From Uranotaenia lowii (lineage: Eukaryota > Arthropoda > Insecta > Diptera > Culicidae), in NCBI RefSeq assembly GCF_029784155.1, contig NC_073692.1:65705436-65769435 (forward strand): a stretch of 64,000 nt of DNA, written 5' to 3'. Position numbers and translations under genes: made by a program. Numbering within the stretch: the stretch's first letter is position 1; the number at the start of each line of letters is the position of its first letter. The notes under the pieces were generated by a model. It made no database searches. It was not told the origin of the DNA and saw only the letters and a program-made list of their open reading frames with translations. Of the stretch, positions 1 to 10,071 are shown piece after piece.

Positions 1-291
1 TTGGAACGCCGCCGAAAAACTCAACAGGCATCATTCATCGCAAAAATACTGAATGGAGAAATTCAGTCGCCAAACCTGCTAGGAATGATCAACTTTAATG
101 CTCCTTCGAGGACTTTACGTCATCACTCTTTGCTATCGAATCGAACCCACCGAACTTCTTATGGACATAATGAACCAGTGAGTGCAATGATGCGTACGTT
201 CCAGATTGCTGAGCATCTACATCAATTAGGGGAGCCATCTAGCCGATTCATCAACCGAGTACGCCAGTCTTCATTGTTTCGTGTTATCTAA
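1..291 (+). CDS. C-terminal end of a non-LTR retrotransposon reverse transcriptase (cut by window edge)
   Basis: The frame is open from base 1 to a TAA at 289-291 (96 codons). It reads as the extreme C-terminus of an I/Jockey-superfamily polyprotein: an RR basic start, a FIAKILNGEI stretch, SPNLL, INFNAPSRTLRHH and an RT-YGHNEPV block before the end. These elements copy their RNA into DNA at a nicked genomic site. The endonuclease and the catalytic palm should lie upstream, outside the window, so the TTG at base 1 is not a start codon. No lesion is seen in this part, and a (TAA)n tail follows at 354-381, as in I-like elements. Superfamily assignment is firm. The exact clade is not settled from this fragment. 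Confidence 0.75.
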   Translation: MERRRKTQQASFIAKILNGEIQSPNLLGMINFNAPSRTLRHHSLLSNRTHRTSYGHNEPVSAMMRTFQIAEHLHQLGEPSSRFINRVRQSSLFRVI

Positions 292-381
292 TTGTTTTGT
301 ATAGATCCTTAGTATAGGTAATTCATTAAAACAAAATGTTCGATGAATAAAACTTAATAATAATAATAATAATAATAATAA
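292..381 (+). repeat. 3' untranslated region and (TAA)n tail of the retrotransposon
   Basis: A short untranslated segment of about 60 bases follows the stop codon and ends in about nine TAA units (354-381). TAA-repeat 3' tails are typical of I-like non-LTR retrotransposons. The element end is placed at the last TAA, after which unrelated sequence begins. The upstream target-site copy is outside the window, so no duplication can be checked. Confidence 0.7.
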
Positions 382-1400
382 CTGGGTTTAATCCGGGCTT
401 GGCCTGATTTTCTGAAAGTATCCAATACTTCCTGGTTGCCCAAGTCTATTTTCTCGCCGATGCTATTTTTAGCACGACTCGGCACTGCCTTATCGACTAG
501 CTCCTATTATGGTCCAGTTACTGAGACTATATGACCAGCGTATCTGTTTATACTCCTTAGAGTTTATAATCTTTTATACTCCGTAGAGATATTTTGCATT
601 CTTTCATACTCAGTAGAGTTTACAATTTTCGTTACATTGTTACATTTCGTGGTATTGGTGTTCATTTTAACGTCCGTGAACTCACAAAATTCCTTAACCT
701 AGATTTTAGGTTGGCGGGATTCGATCCCTGCCTTATAAGCCAAAGATGTTTGGAGTGCTCGGAAATTTCCGGGATTTGCAGTGAATCGATTTGTAAACAA
801 ATTCCCATATTTGTCTGGCTCGGGTACGCGCGAATTGGCGAATACCTATATCAAGATTATTATTAAAGATTTTGAACAATGTGGGATGCTCATCAACCCT
901 ACGTTTTCGTTAAATCAAATTTACCCCTGTAAGAAATCACTATTTTAGCAACTCACACAAAATTTAGCAACTTAATTTTCTCTGCATAAATTTACTTCGC
1001 TAGAAAACCTCTATTGATGCTCTGAGAAAACGGGATGCAGTTACTTTTTTTCGTCCAAAATTTCAGCCCCTTAAAAATGTGCAGAAACACTCAAGTTTGC
1101 AGTCATCTATCCACTCTCACGAGCCTATCCATGCGAACTCATTCCACCTCACTTGCTAAATTCGTTCCTTTCGGTACTTTTTTTGGGGAATTCCTTTACA
1201 ATTTGTCGTTGGGAAGTTGGATAAAATATGGAGAAAATGTCACAGCTTTGTGGTTACACTATTAGTAGAACCTTAGCTATCGTCGGTTATTTTTTCGTTG
1301 GGTTCAAGAAACCATGCCACAACATTTGAAGGAATCCGCATAATGGACAGGGAAATACCCGACAACAGCAGGTGAAAGCAAGAATGTTTTCGCTTTATTG
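382..1400. other. Unassigned AT-rich DNA with a small degenerate tandem repeat
   Basis: No coding homology is recognised. At about 548-628 three imperfect units of roughly 27-32 bases share the core ATACTC..TAGAGTTTA, which looks like a decayed minisatellite. The open frames here (594-866 and 1035-1265) show no family motifs and are treated as chance. Confidence 0.5.
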
Positions 1401-3070
1401 AACTTCACCCGGCAATGGCTCTCGGCTCGGTACATACCTTGCTAGAATGTTGAAGTTGATGACGAAAGATGATGATGATGACGGTGCCTGTGATGATGAT
1501 GTGACAACCCTCCATTGAAGCTGCTTGACTTAGGCTCAAAACCATAGGCTTCATAAAGAAGGGATTATTATTTCCCATTGCGGAGCAAGATATCATATTT
1601 TATCGCGTCTTGTCAGGAATCACGCTAGGGACATCCTCGAAGAAGGAGCGGCTGCAGGATTTGTCTATTCGGGCGAAATTTGATTGCAAAAATCCAGAGA
1701 GCCGGTTGATGTGGCGAGGCAGAAAGAGAGCTCGAAAAGGAAGAAGCCTTACAGTAAATAATGAATTTCGCCATGAGCCTTCGACGCCATCATTTCAATA
1801 GACAACCGCAAAAGGTGAAAGGCCCATTTTGAGTGGTGCGATTATGATTGATTGCCGCATCAGGGTGGTGGCGAACAGAAATGAATTCAACAAAAGCCTA
1901 GTGTCCCAGAGGAAGTTTAAAGTAAAAATCAATGTTCAACATCGGAAAGCCGTAATCTCTAACCAAAACAGGGAGATTGCAAATTGTTTTTCTAACCTTG
2001 TAGAGGGAAGGGGAGTTGAATCACGTTTCATCACTTTTACTTTGTAAATCGAACGATACATGAATGTTCCAAAAAGTCACCCTTTTTCAATCCTATCCAT
2101 TATCTAAACAGAATACGCCCATTTCTCGAATCCATCTCATAAAGTTACACCAGAAGTCACATTATGTTAATTGAAACAGCAACCGAAAGTTTGAAACGGA
2201 CCGTATATTGGCTGGTCGGAAGACTATCCTTCTCCGGCTTTCTATCCTAGCACAGCTAATAATCTAGATGTCCCATGGTCCGTTGCATATTCAGATTTGG
2301 ATCAAACACAACGAGAATATGTATGTACATCATGGGGTAGCATTAGGTACGTGCTCTAGACTAATAGAAAAACTCAAAAGATGGCTGTTTTGAAGAGAAC
2401 CTCAGTAATGAACAAAAGTTCTGTTGGTTTAGTTTTTTTAACAGAACTCATTTTGAAAGGGCCCAAACTAGAGTTTTTTTTATTAGCGTACTTGATGTCA
2501 ATCAGATGAAATAGATAACTTACCTATTTTATTATAACATTAACAGAAAGCATGGGTTTGATTATGTGAGTTTGTACCACTATTTACTTATAACTGCTCA
2601 AAATGAGCAAGAGAATGATGCTCTGTTTGCCTCATAATTGTTTTTAATTAGTATAAATAAATTGTTTTTTTTATTGTGAGGTTACCAGAATTTTTCGAGC
2701 ACGTATCCAGGCCGAGCTAAATCCGGACATTTGATTTTTAAGTTTTCAACCCAAAAACCGGGATATATCCGGGTAAATTGGGCAAAAATACATCAAATTA
2801 TCAATGAAATCAAGAAGAAAACTCTTGAAAATTATTTTTTATCAAACACGTTACATATTTTTAATTGCATTTTAGACTTTATTTATAAAATCACTCATGT
2901 TCAATTAAAAAAAATACTCAAATATTTTCGGTTTTGATTTCGACAATAGAAAATTATAACAACATAATTTTGGTGTTATCAGCATTTCTGATCAATTATT
3001 TTTTTCAAAATAAAGTAAACAAAATCCATAAAATGAACCTTCAGATCACTCTTGAGGTTGTTCCCGATCC
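1401..3070. other. Unassigned intergenic DNA
   Basis: No gene or clear transposon ends are seen. A short GAT-rich microsatellite lies at about 1468-1502. A small hairpin at about 2418-2446 pairs AGTTCTGTT with AACAGAACT. At about 2680-2790 a segment beginning GAGGTTACCAGAATTTTTC with CCGGG motifs resembles the segment near 61,378, so it is probably an old repeat. Confidence 0.4.
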
Positions 3071-3076
3071 AACGCA

Positions 3077-3249
3077 AATCGAATTTTAGTCGGAACTCCC
3101 GTCGTGTATTGAAATTTAATCCTTTGATTGGAACTTCCACCGTAATCAAACTTCAGCTGAAACTCTCAACGCGACTGGAAACTTAATCTTTGATTGGGAA
3201 TCTCATCGTAATCAAACTTAGTCGGAACTTCCATCGCGTCTGAAAACTT
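3077..3249. repeat. Minisatellite, about 67-bp unit, 2.5 copies
   Basis: Three stretches repeat the order TTTGATTGG..., CGTAATCAAACTT..., GGAACT(T/C)CC(A/G)TCG... The two fullest units start near 3110 and 3177, giving a period of about 67 bases. The first unit is partial. No open frame passes through it. Confidence 0.65.
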
Positions 3250-4537
3250 AAGTTTTTTTTTAAATAAAATTGGAAAAGAAATAAAAGATACATTTGAACC
3301 CACAAACTCAGGCTCTAACCCTAAATGAGCAAATAATTTCACCGAAAGTACGAATCTAACTTTGTGAAATAATGTTAAGCTCACAAAGTTATTAAATTAT
3401 TTCCATTTTTGGTATAAGTTGGAAGATCTTGCGCAGCCGAAAAACTTCCTGTTCTCAGCTCTGTTTCAGTGAATAATATAAATTTTGATTTTTATAATAG
3501 AACATTTGATCTCACATACAATAGCCAAGTACTAGTATTAATTTTTGCTTTTTTTAAACCCCTTTTCATTTTTTTTAAGAATCGACAGAATGTTCAATCT
3601 CATTTAACGATCATAAACTTCACCAAAAATTACAAAACTTTAAGGTTTTTTTTAGTTGTTTAAAACTTTTATAGGCAATATGCTTTTACGTTTAAAATTT
3701 CTTTTATTCGTTATCAGAAAAACTAATGTCTTCACTCACCCTGATGTACCTTATCAAAAATTTTCGTTATTCAGAATAACAAAAAACATAGCATAAAAGA
3801 TTAAATTATTCTTACTCCCCCAATATGTACTCATTTTTAACAGACTTTATGCAATCGCGCATCTCTATAAATACTCATATTGATATTTTAGCAGAACGAT
3901 TTCACCACGTTAAATTCAAACGAACCGATTACGAGAAACAATCAAAGCAAGTTTGCAATGACTACTTATATCAAGAGCTTAAATCGCGAAGCATCGAAAG
4001 GTTAGCTTACGATGAATTTAGCGAAGCTTACAGCAATGAGAGGAAACACCAGCGAACGGCTTAATGTGCGAAGTGCGAACTCAAAAGCCAATTCGTTTGG
4101 CAGTCAAAGGGGATTAGAGAACGAAAAACGAGCGAGAGGGTGGTGTGGTAATAATCGCTCAGTTTCTCAATCAATAAACATCTTTTGAATATGTGTGAAA
4201 TCTAATGTACTCGCATATTACTTGGCTCTGACCAGAAAAAAAGAAAGAATCGTTTTTATAATGATTTTGTTCAACGGAACGGGAAGAGGAAAACAACCTA
4301 AAAAATTTCACTTCCAACGGATGTTTCTTAGTTGTTCGAATCAACAGCTTAAAAAAAGGACCCATCCTAGCACTTTATTTGCCAGCTGCTCAGATTAGGT
4401 TCCACTCTCCAGGAATAGCAAATAAACGCTTTAAATAAGCTATGCGTTAAATTTTTTACGCCATTTTCTCCCAAATTCTATTCTGCATGATTAACTCACC
4501 GAATCAGTCACAGGATTTGGTACACATTTTATAGAAC
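3250..4537. other. Unassigned AT-rich DNA
   Basis: The sequence is very AT-rich with long T and A runs and no recognisable coding region. An 79-codon frame at 3825-4064 has a charged, plausible-looking composition but matches no family I know and has no flanking splice or promoter evidence, so it is not called as a gene. Confidence 0.4.
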
Positions 4538-4580
4538 ACTAGCTGACCCGGTAAACTTCGTTTTACCTTCTGAATAATGT
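4538..4580 (+). repeat. Fragment of a widespread insect repeat (GCTGACCCGG motif)
   Basis: The stretch containing AGCTGACCCGGTAAACTTCG followed by TTTTACC matches, from memory, a sequence met in many arthropod interspersed repeats. I cannot name the parent family with certainty. Only about 40 bases are recognisable. Confidence 0.35.
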
Positions 4581-4812
4581 ATAAATTGTAATAAATCTTC
4601 AATTTCATCTACACGTCCTTAACTTCATCGTGCTCGCGAATCGATTTTTATAGAAAACGTAACCAAATTGTATGGCTTGTGTCCCATTTAAAGTTGAATT
4701 TGTATTGGGACCACCTTCAATAAAAAGTGAGATTCTTGAAACTATTATACACCCAAAATTCAGCCTCTGTGCCAATGGCGTGTAGTCAATTACATAGCAT
4801 CATTGGTACAAG

Positions 4813-5026
4813 AAAATAACGCGACCGGTGCTGATTCGATTTGCTCCCACCGGCATTAACCTCCCAAGTCAACCGAATTGCGTATGTCTGAAAGAAACAA
4901 AATAAAAACGATTTCACGTCCCTCCCTATCGCATCATAAGACGAAGAAGGATGGAAACAAATACCGGCCAACACCAGGCAGCCAGCGAACCGAGCACTGT
5001 GCGTGTGAATGTAGCAAAAGCAACAA
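4813..5026 (+). repeat. Dispersed repeat, second copy inverted at 61,657-61,870
   Basis: About 200 bases align with the reverse complement of 61,657-61,870. Shared landmarks in order are ATTGCGTATG, GAAACAAAATAAA, CGTCCCTCCCTATC, the segment ACACCAGGCAGCCAGCGA and TGTAGCAAAAGCAA. The alignment holds in one reading frame too, but neither copy shows a recognisable protein. I take it as a transposon fragment of unknown class, possibly SINE or DNA-element derived. Confidence 0.65.
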
Positions 5027-5240
5027 CGAAAACATCCTTCTAATTCAATCCCTTCAATTCACCGGCAAACAACCACGGCCAAGCTGTGCGTGTGTATGCA
5101 GTAAAAGCAACAAAAAAAACATTGCTTCAATTCAATCAACCGGCAAACAACCACGGCTAAGCTGTGCGTTTGTATGTAGCAAAAGCAACAACAATAACAT
5201 TCCTTCAATTCACCGGCAAAGCTGCCCGGCTTTAGCAGCT
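4998..5240 (+). repeat. Tandem repeat of about 80 bp, three units
   Basis: Units begin with TGTGCGTGTG at 4998, 5085 and 5163 (spacings 87 and 78). Each continues with TGTAGCAAAAGCAAC, a TTCAATTCA block and ACCGGCAAA. The array grows out of the end of the dispersed repeat at 4813-5026. The copy near 61.66 kb has only the first part of one unit, so the tandem expansion is local. Confidence 0.7.
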
Positions 5241-5474
5241 GTGTTTATGTAGCGTGTGTATGTAATAGCAGGCAGTAAGCAAAGCACAGTTCTCATTCAA
5301 TGGGTTTCCCTTTGCCTTCACTCCCGTTCCCTTTCCCGTTACCATCGCAAGACAAAGGACTACCTTGAAAGGCGGCCAAACGCCGGGAAGCCACCGTCGT
5401 GCGTTTTTTTTGTGATTGTTCGGCGGCAGAAAGCCTATGACAAATATCCCTCGTCCTGTATGGAGCTCAAATAG

Positions 5475-5560
5475 TACACTGGTTAGGATGACGGACTGGC
5501 AAGACGATCTAGTTGGTGATTTGAGTTCGACTCTCCCTACGGGCGCTGTATTTTATATTT
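5475..5560 (+). repeat. tRNA-related SINE head (pol III A and B boxes)
   Basis: A tRNA-like segment carries an A-box-like TGGTTAGGATGACGG and about 40 bases later a B-box-like GAGTTCGACTC. The T-stem is imperfect and the acceptor ends do not pair well, so this is a tRNA-derived repeat rather than a tRNA gene. It is followed by sequence that runs into the shared SINE-like block at 5640. Confidence 0.5.
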
Positions 5561-5639
5561 TTATTTTCTTGTTTCTGGGATGAATTATCCAATAGGAAGG
5601 AAATCCCATAAAATGTTTTTCTTGTTTCGCTTCAATGTA

Positions 5640-5800
5640 GTGGTCATGCATCTTATTGGTTGGGAGCCGAGTCCTTATGCCAGTTACGGGTTTTCAAACA
5701 TATCATCTTCGGCACAGTGCACATTTCAGCGCATTATCGGCACAGAGATTTGCTAAATAGGCATTGGATTTTTGCAACCTCTTCTATGGGTGTACAAACC
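5640..5800 (+). repeat. SINE-like dispersed repeat, copy also at 13,845-14,035 (minus)
   Basis: About 155 bases align with the reverse complement of 13,845-14,035. Shared blocks include GGTCATGCATC, CCTTATGCCAGT, TTTCAGCG, AGAGATTTGCTAAAT and CAACCTCTTCTATGGGT. In the other copy the upstream part retains clear pol III A and B boxes, so this one is a decayed member of a tRNA-related SINE family. Confidence 0.65.
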
Positions 5801-5835
5801 ATCTCTGACCCAAAAACCCTCGGATACCATATTTC

Positions 5836-5926
5836 ACTTCATTTCGACCGACCATTCATACGTGATGGTGTTACAAAGAAAACGCCTCCATTTTTAGATA
5901 TAAGATTTTATAAATTATGTTTTCCA
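5836..5926 (+). repeat. Dispersed repeat module shared with 23,735-23,826 (minus)
   Basis: About 85 bases align with the reverse complement of 23,735-23,826. Shared landmarks are ACTTCATT-CGACCG, CATACGTGATGGTGT, CGCCTCCA and ATATAAGATTTT. It directly follows the SINE-like block here, but the 23.7-kb copy lacks that block, so it is a separable module or a 3' region shared by different repeats. Confidence 0.65.
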
Positions 5927-6435
5927 CTACAAACACTTTAAAAACAGCTTTCAAAAAAACGCGCACCTCCCGTTCAGCCGCTTTTATTTTCTTCTGGCAG
6001 GATGCGCCATTGTGTAACTTGAGGTTCGCTCTATGCTGGCTAAATGGGAGATACGAACCCATCCTCGCTCAAGCTCAAGCTCGTACGTACACTCAGCCGA
6101 AATAAAAACTTTAAATTCACCTGGATTTTCACGTAGGCGCTCTCTACGTGAACTTTTGCTCGACTTACGTGAATCACTTAGAAGCTAATACAAATTCACT
6201 TGATCCGTACGTGAAATTCATATGGCTGTTTGCTGTCAAAACGAAGGCACATTTGATATACGTGAAAATCCAGTGATCCGCCAAGTACAAAGGTATTTGG
6301 TACATTCTACGTGACGTTCACGTAACTTATTCACATAAAATCTATATGACAGAATACACCTCTCAATTTTGGGCGGATCCAACAGTTGGTGCTATCAGAA
6401 AGACAAATTCTGGGTGATGGAGAAGCCGATTTTTC

Positions 6436-6493
6436 GTAAGTAGTTAAATTTTTTTTGTGTATTCGTTATTTATATTTTTTGTTATTTTAACAG
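6436..6493 (+). other. Possible 58-bp spliceosomal intron inside the ACGTGAA element
   Basis: A strong donor GTAAGT at 6436 and a pyrimidine-rich acceptor TTATTTTAACAG ending at 6493 enclose 58 AT-rich bases, a normal size for a short dipteran intron. The flanks have higher GC than the surroundings, and one frame stays open across the join for about 50 codons. No protein family is recognised in the flanks. It may be a remnant of the autonomous element's gene or a chance pair of sites. Confidence 0.3.
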
Positions 6494-6671
6494 AATTCGG
6501 AATTGGGGCAGCTAGGACGACCAGGCAATTACTATGGAGGCAACCCAAAATGCCGTCTTCGATGCGATATTATGTGTTAGGTATGTGAAGAAAAAAGTGT
6601 ACAAAGTTTCAATTGGAAATAAAAAGTGCATCGTGAATAAGAAAACTAAAATCTAACTAAAAACTAAAACT

Positions 6672-7586
6672 CAAGGGAGTAATATCGGGCCATTACTTTT
6701 CCTCTTATATGTAAATGATTTATGTAACCTTCAACTTAAAGGCACAGCACGTTTATTTGCCGATGATACAGCAATTTTTTATTCAGAAACTTCACCTGAT
6801 ATTATAATTCAGCACATTGAAGACGACCTAAAACTGCTTTCAAAATATTTCAATTCAAACCTACTTTCACTTAATTATACAAAAACCAAATACATGTTGT
6901 TTCGTTCTTCACATAAAAAACTGCCTCGTACTAATGACCCAGCTATGAATGGTAATACGATTGAGAGAGTTAGTTGTTTCAAATACTTAGGAATTTACTT
7001 AGATGAAACTCTTTCATGGAATCGTCAAATTGAACACCTGGAAAAAAAAATTACTCCTCTTTGCGGTGTTCTTTGGAAACTGAGAAATTTTGTTCCCCAA
7101 CATGTTCTCTTTAAATTTTATTTTGCGTTTATTCACTCTCATTTGAACTACCTTGTTATGATATGGGGAAGAGCTTCTTTGTCTCACTTACAGAAACTTC
7201 AAACGCTCCAGAATAGATGCTTGAAAAACATCTTAAAACTCCCTTTGTTATTCCCTACCTTTCAGCTATACTCTTTAAGAACGCATAACGTTCTTCCAAT
7301 ATCTGAACTCTGTGATTTGCAAACTGTTATATATATCTATGATAATCTACACTCAACTGAAAATATTCAAAACCTCCATTTTACTACGGGGTTGCGAACT
7401 CATAACACTCGCCAGTCAGATTTCTTGCAACGAAGCCGATCCACAACATCATTAGGGCAAAAAAGAATTTCGTTTATTGGACCTACTAAATACAACACCT
7501 TACCAACTGATATTAAAAACATAACCAATCGTTCCATGTTCAAAACCAAAGTGATACAGCTTTTGAAAGAAAAATTGAACCATTAA
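6672..7586 (+). CDS. 5'-truncated reverse transcriptase of a CR1-like non-LTR retrotransposon
   Basis: An unbroken frame of 304 codons runs from the conserved QGSNIGPLLFLLYVNDL palm block to a TAA. The catalytic FADD box is intact at residues 29-32. It is followed by the SKYFNSN...LNYTKT-YM segment, the FKYLGIYLDE block and a C-terminal thumb and connection region with WKLRNFVP and CLKNILKLP. The N-terminal endonuclease and fingers are missing, as expected from truncated reverse transcription. The first codon is simply where homology starts and is not a true start. The palette of motifs fits the CR1/L2/Crack group better than Jockey or R1. Absence of any stop or frameshift over 0.9 kb suggests a young insertion. 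It lies inside the ACGTGAA-rich DNA element. Confidence 0.8.
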   Translation, partial: QGSNIGPLLFLLYVNDLCNLQLKGTARLFADDTAIFYSETSPDIIIQHIEDDLKLLSKYFNSNLLSLNYTKTKYMLFRSSHKKLPRTNDPAMNGNTIERVSCFKYLGIYLDETLSWNRQIEHLEKKITPLCGVLWKLRNFVPQHVLFKFYFAFIHSHLNYLVMIWGRASLSHLQKLQTLQNRCLKNILKLPLLFPTFQLYSLRTHNVLPISELCDLQTVIYIYDNLHSTENIQNLHFTTGLRTHNTRQSDFLQRSRSTTSLGQKRISFIGPTKYNTLPTDIKNITNRSMFKTKVIQLLKEKLNH

Positions 7587-7993
7587 AACAGTCGATCATC
7601 AACCAGTCTTTGTTTTGCTTACCTTTTGCATATTTGTAGCGTTAATTTCTAATATTATTATTCTTTAAAAAATTGTAGTTTGTATTTTTATCTTATTAAA
7701 TTATTGAACATAACTTGATAAAATTAGTAAATATAATTAGTGTAATAGTAAATATAGTATAATGAATCTCTTCAAAGGAAATTATTTTCCATTGAGATTC
7801 ATATTGTTGTCAATTTAGTTAAATAATACATTTCCTCGCACGACATTAAACAATTTTGTGTTCTCAGCATGATTAAAATTTGCTCGCGTTAACTTTTATT
7901 ATTCATTGCTGCCAGACATGCTGAGAACAGTAGCGTCCATTACCAGGGGGCTCAATTGAGCCTTTTGGTGTGGGGGAGTGTGGTGGGCCGCTA

Positions 7994-8034
<41 letters not shown>

Positions 8035-8052
8035 AAAAAAAAAAAATTTCCT
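7587..8052 (+). repeat. 3' untranslated region and poly(A) tail of the CR1-like element
   Basis: About 400 AT-rich bases follow the stop codon and end in GGGCCGCTAC and an A-run of more than 45 bases (7996 to about 8046, broken once by a T). A long A tail marks the 3' end of the retrotransposed copy. Sequence of the surrounding ACGTGAA element resumes by about 8100. No clear target duplication could be picked out because the 5' junction (about 6655) is A-rich. Confidence 0.65.
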
Positions 8053-8510
8053 GCAAAATCATAACATTTTTTATTTATAAGATCCGAAAGACCAACTACG
8101 TTTATATTTCAATAAAATCTACGTGAATCTCATGTAGCAGAACGCATTCCTTTTCACATTCGTCCTACGTTGTTTCCACATACCACTCATATGAGACTTA
8201 CGTGAATTCTGCTTGCTGGGCTAGCTTTGTTTGCTACCTGAAATTCACGTAGGTTTCACGTGATTTTCATGGTGGCAAAAATCCATGTACATTTTCACGT
8301 AGCGTTCATGTGAAGAATTCTTTCGGTGTAGACTGACGAGACGACCAGGGGGATGGCAAGCTGGCAGAGGTCGGCATTAAAACGCTATTCGCTAGTTAAT
8401 CCGCTACATTTTTGTTTGTATATTTATTTTTGGAGAACTTACGGCTCAAGAAACTACACCAATTTATAGAAATAACATTTATCGCATTCCTGCTTGAATA
8501 ATAGCACCTA

Positions 8511-9180
8511 CACGCTCTTTTTTTTTAACTCAAAATTAAGTATGACCGAGGTTAAAAACATAGTTCGATTCTATGAACTTAAAGTTAAGTACCCTTTTTC
8601 CTCCTCGCGATGGATCAAAGCTGAGTTCGACCTTATGAACTAAAAAGTGAACTCTCTTTGTTGGACTGAAAACACTTAGCGAGTTCAGTCCGAACCGGAA
8701 CAGCAACCAACGAACACGTCGCAAAATTTTGTCGTTCCGGAACAATTACCGGAAGACTATGAAGGAATGCATGTTCACCGTGTCAGCGTAAAATTCTGTC
8801 CGTCATTGTCATCATCATACGGAGAGCGGCTTGGAATGTCCGGAAACTTCCGGATGTTGTTTACTTCCCGTAGGAAGTAACATCCGGAAGTTTTCTTTGA
8901 CCGGGAGTGTCAAAACTTTCCACCGCTCTGTTATTGCAATGCAATGTACCGGAACAGCAACATCCGGGTACAACAAATTTTAATCATCCTTTAATTCCCT
9001 GAAAATAAGCTACCCCCGAAAAAAGGGATAAATCCGAGTTAGGCTGCCGAATTTAGTATTGAGTATGCCTATCAGAACTTAGTTTTGCGATTGCCCAGTC
9101 GAACTCAAAGTTGAGTGCGGCCACTGAAGTGCTGTTTTGAACCAAAACTACTTAATTTTGAGTTAAAATAAAAGAGCGTG
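8511..9180. mobile_element. TA-flanked MITE with about 35-bp inverted ends, nested in the hAT element
   Basis: The left end CACGCTCTTT-TTTTAA continues with CTCAAAATTAAGTA and is mirrored at the right end. TA dinucleotides flank both sides (8509-8510 and 9181-9182), as in Tc1/mariner-type MITEs. Internal GTTCGA/TGAACT and ACTTAAAGTTAAGT-like motifs occur near both ends. No open frame of note is present. Its position between the hAT ends shows that it inserted later. Confidence 0.8.
8845..8892. repeat. Strong hairpin within the nested MITE
   Basis: AACTTCCGGATGTT at 8845 pairs with AACATCCGGAAGTT ending at 8892. The inner arms TACTTCC and GGAAGTA extend the stem to about 20 pairs with a 3-base bulge and a tiny loop. 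CCGGAA/TTCCGG motifs recur just outside (8733-8755 and about 8950), so it may be one part of a multi-hairpin core. Confidence 0.7.
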
Positions 9181-9459
9181 TAGTGGAGTTTGTTTATCCG
9201 TTATTTCAACAGAAATCCCGTAAGAAAATAAATTTGTCATCAAAAAAGTAGCGGACTAATTAGCGATTAGCAATTTAACGCCAGACACTTCTCAAAAGCA
9301 TGAATCAGCATTCTTCCTTGACTGATTACTTGTGGTGAAGTTTGTTTATCTGCTAGTACAAAAATTTGGTGAAGAAATAAATGAAAAAGATAATTATTTA
9401 ACAATAACGGAGCAGACAAATTAGCGATTAGCGCTTTAATGCCGGACACTGCAAGCTGG

Positions 9460-10071
9460 TTCTTCTTGCGAACAAGAATCTTTTTTCTTCTTTTCTATCG
9501 ATCGGGAGAAACGTGTTTGGTGTTTTCGTCTCAAATCAGTACGGAGTTGAAAAAGTCAAAATTTCAACCAATGAGGAACCAGAATGATTGTTGTGTTAGT
9601 GTGCCATCACTCATAATTCTCAAGGATTTGACATTTAGTCCGGTTCCTTGACAGCAAAATGTCAGGTTTGTTATGGGCTCGAAAAATCGTGGGCCCGTAA
9701 TTCTGATGGTTGTCAAACACAATGACAAAGGATAGGGATGCCATACCTCTGGAGACGACAGCTCACGACATGACACGACAGCTTAGCCGTCGTGTGTGTT
9801 TGCGTGTATAGACTAAGATGGAAGGAGATAACCGACTCGGATAGGCCAATCGCCCGAGAGCGTGTCGCTCTCGCAACTATCGGCTACACAATGTGGCTGA
9901 CCAATTGTAGAGATTCAACAGTCACAAGTCTGAGAAAAGTTGACTATTGTCGTGCTTTATCCGTCATGTTGAGTGCGAAGCCATGTGTTGAGGGAAAATA
10001 TCTGGTCCAGTCAATCGTGATTGGCGAATTCATCAACTCTGGTTAAAAGTTGCCTACGCCTCGACATGAAC
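9460..10071. other. Unassigned stretch between hAT element and R1 remnant
   Basis: No transposon ends or coding domains are recognised. The part nearest 10,070 may include decayed 3' sequence of the adjoining minus-strand R1 element, but the protein similarity fades out there. Confidence 0.35.

Larger units (their letters stand above)
6068..8335. mobile_element. Non-autonomous DNA element rich in ACGTGAA motifs, interrupted by a LINE
   Basis: The two outer parts (about 6068-6360 and 8100-8335) carry at least ten copies of ACGTGAA or TTCACGT in both orientations. Their outer ends are imperfectly inverted: TACACTCAGCCGAAA on the left, and on the right the reverse complement TACACCGAAAGAATTC. 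Both are followed inwards by a TTTTCACGTAG or CTACGTGAAAAT block. Motif-dense subterminal regions are typical of cut-and-paste transposons that bind transposase there. The central part (about 6655-8050) is a later retrotransposon insertion, leaving an element of about 0.9 kb. The exact termini and the target duplication are not resolved. Confidence 0.5.
8365..9451. mobile_element. hAT-type non-autonomous element with perfect 8-bp duplication
   Basis: The ends are inverted copies: CAGAGGTCGGCATTAAAAC at 8365, and at the right end, read inwards, CAGTGTCCGGCATTAAAGC. The similarity continues through CGCTA-TCGCTA-TT. The flanks are identical 8-mers, CAAGCTGG at 8357-8364 and 9452-9459, the duplication length of hAT transposons. 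The CAG-G terminus also fits hAT. No transposase is present. The element is 1,087 bp, of which 670 bp are a nested MITE (8511-9180). Near the right end the terminal motif (GATTAGC-ATTTAA) occurs twice, at about 9251 and 9413, so one end is internally duplicated. Confidence 0.85.

Noticed and set aside
712..735. B-box-like GGATTCGATCCC as another SINE head
   Set aside because: The motif is itself nearly palindromic and no A box lies at the right distance on either strand.
3825..4064. Small protein gene of 79 codons
   Set aside because: Composition is plausible, but no family motif, splice site or promoter supports it, and such lengths arise by chance.
4878..5252. Cysteine-rich secreted protein of 124 codons
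   Set aside because: The cysteines come from an about 80-bp tandem repeat, and the upstream part is a dispersed repeat with an inverted copy at 61.7 kb.
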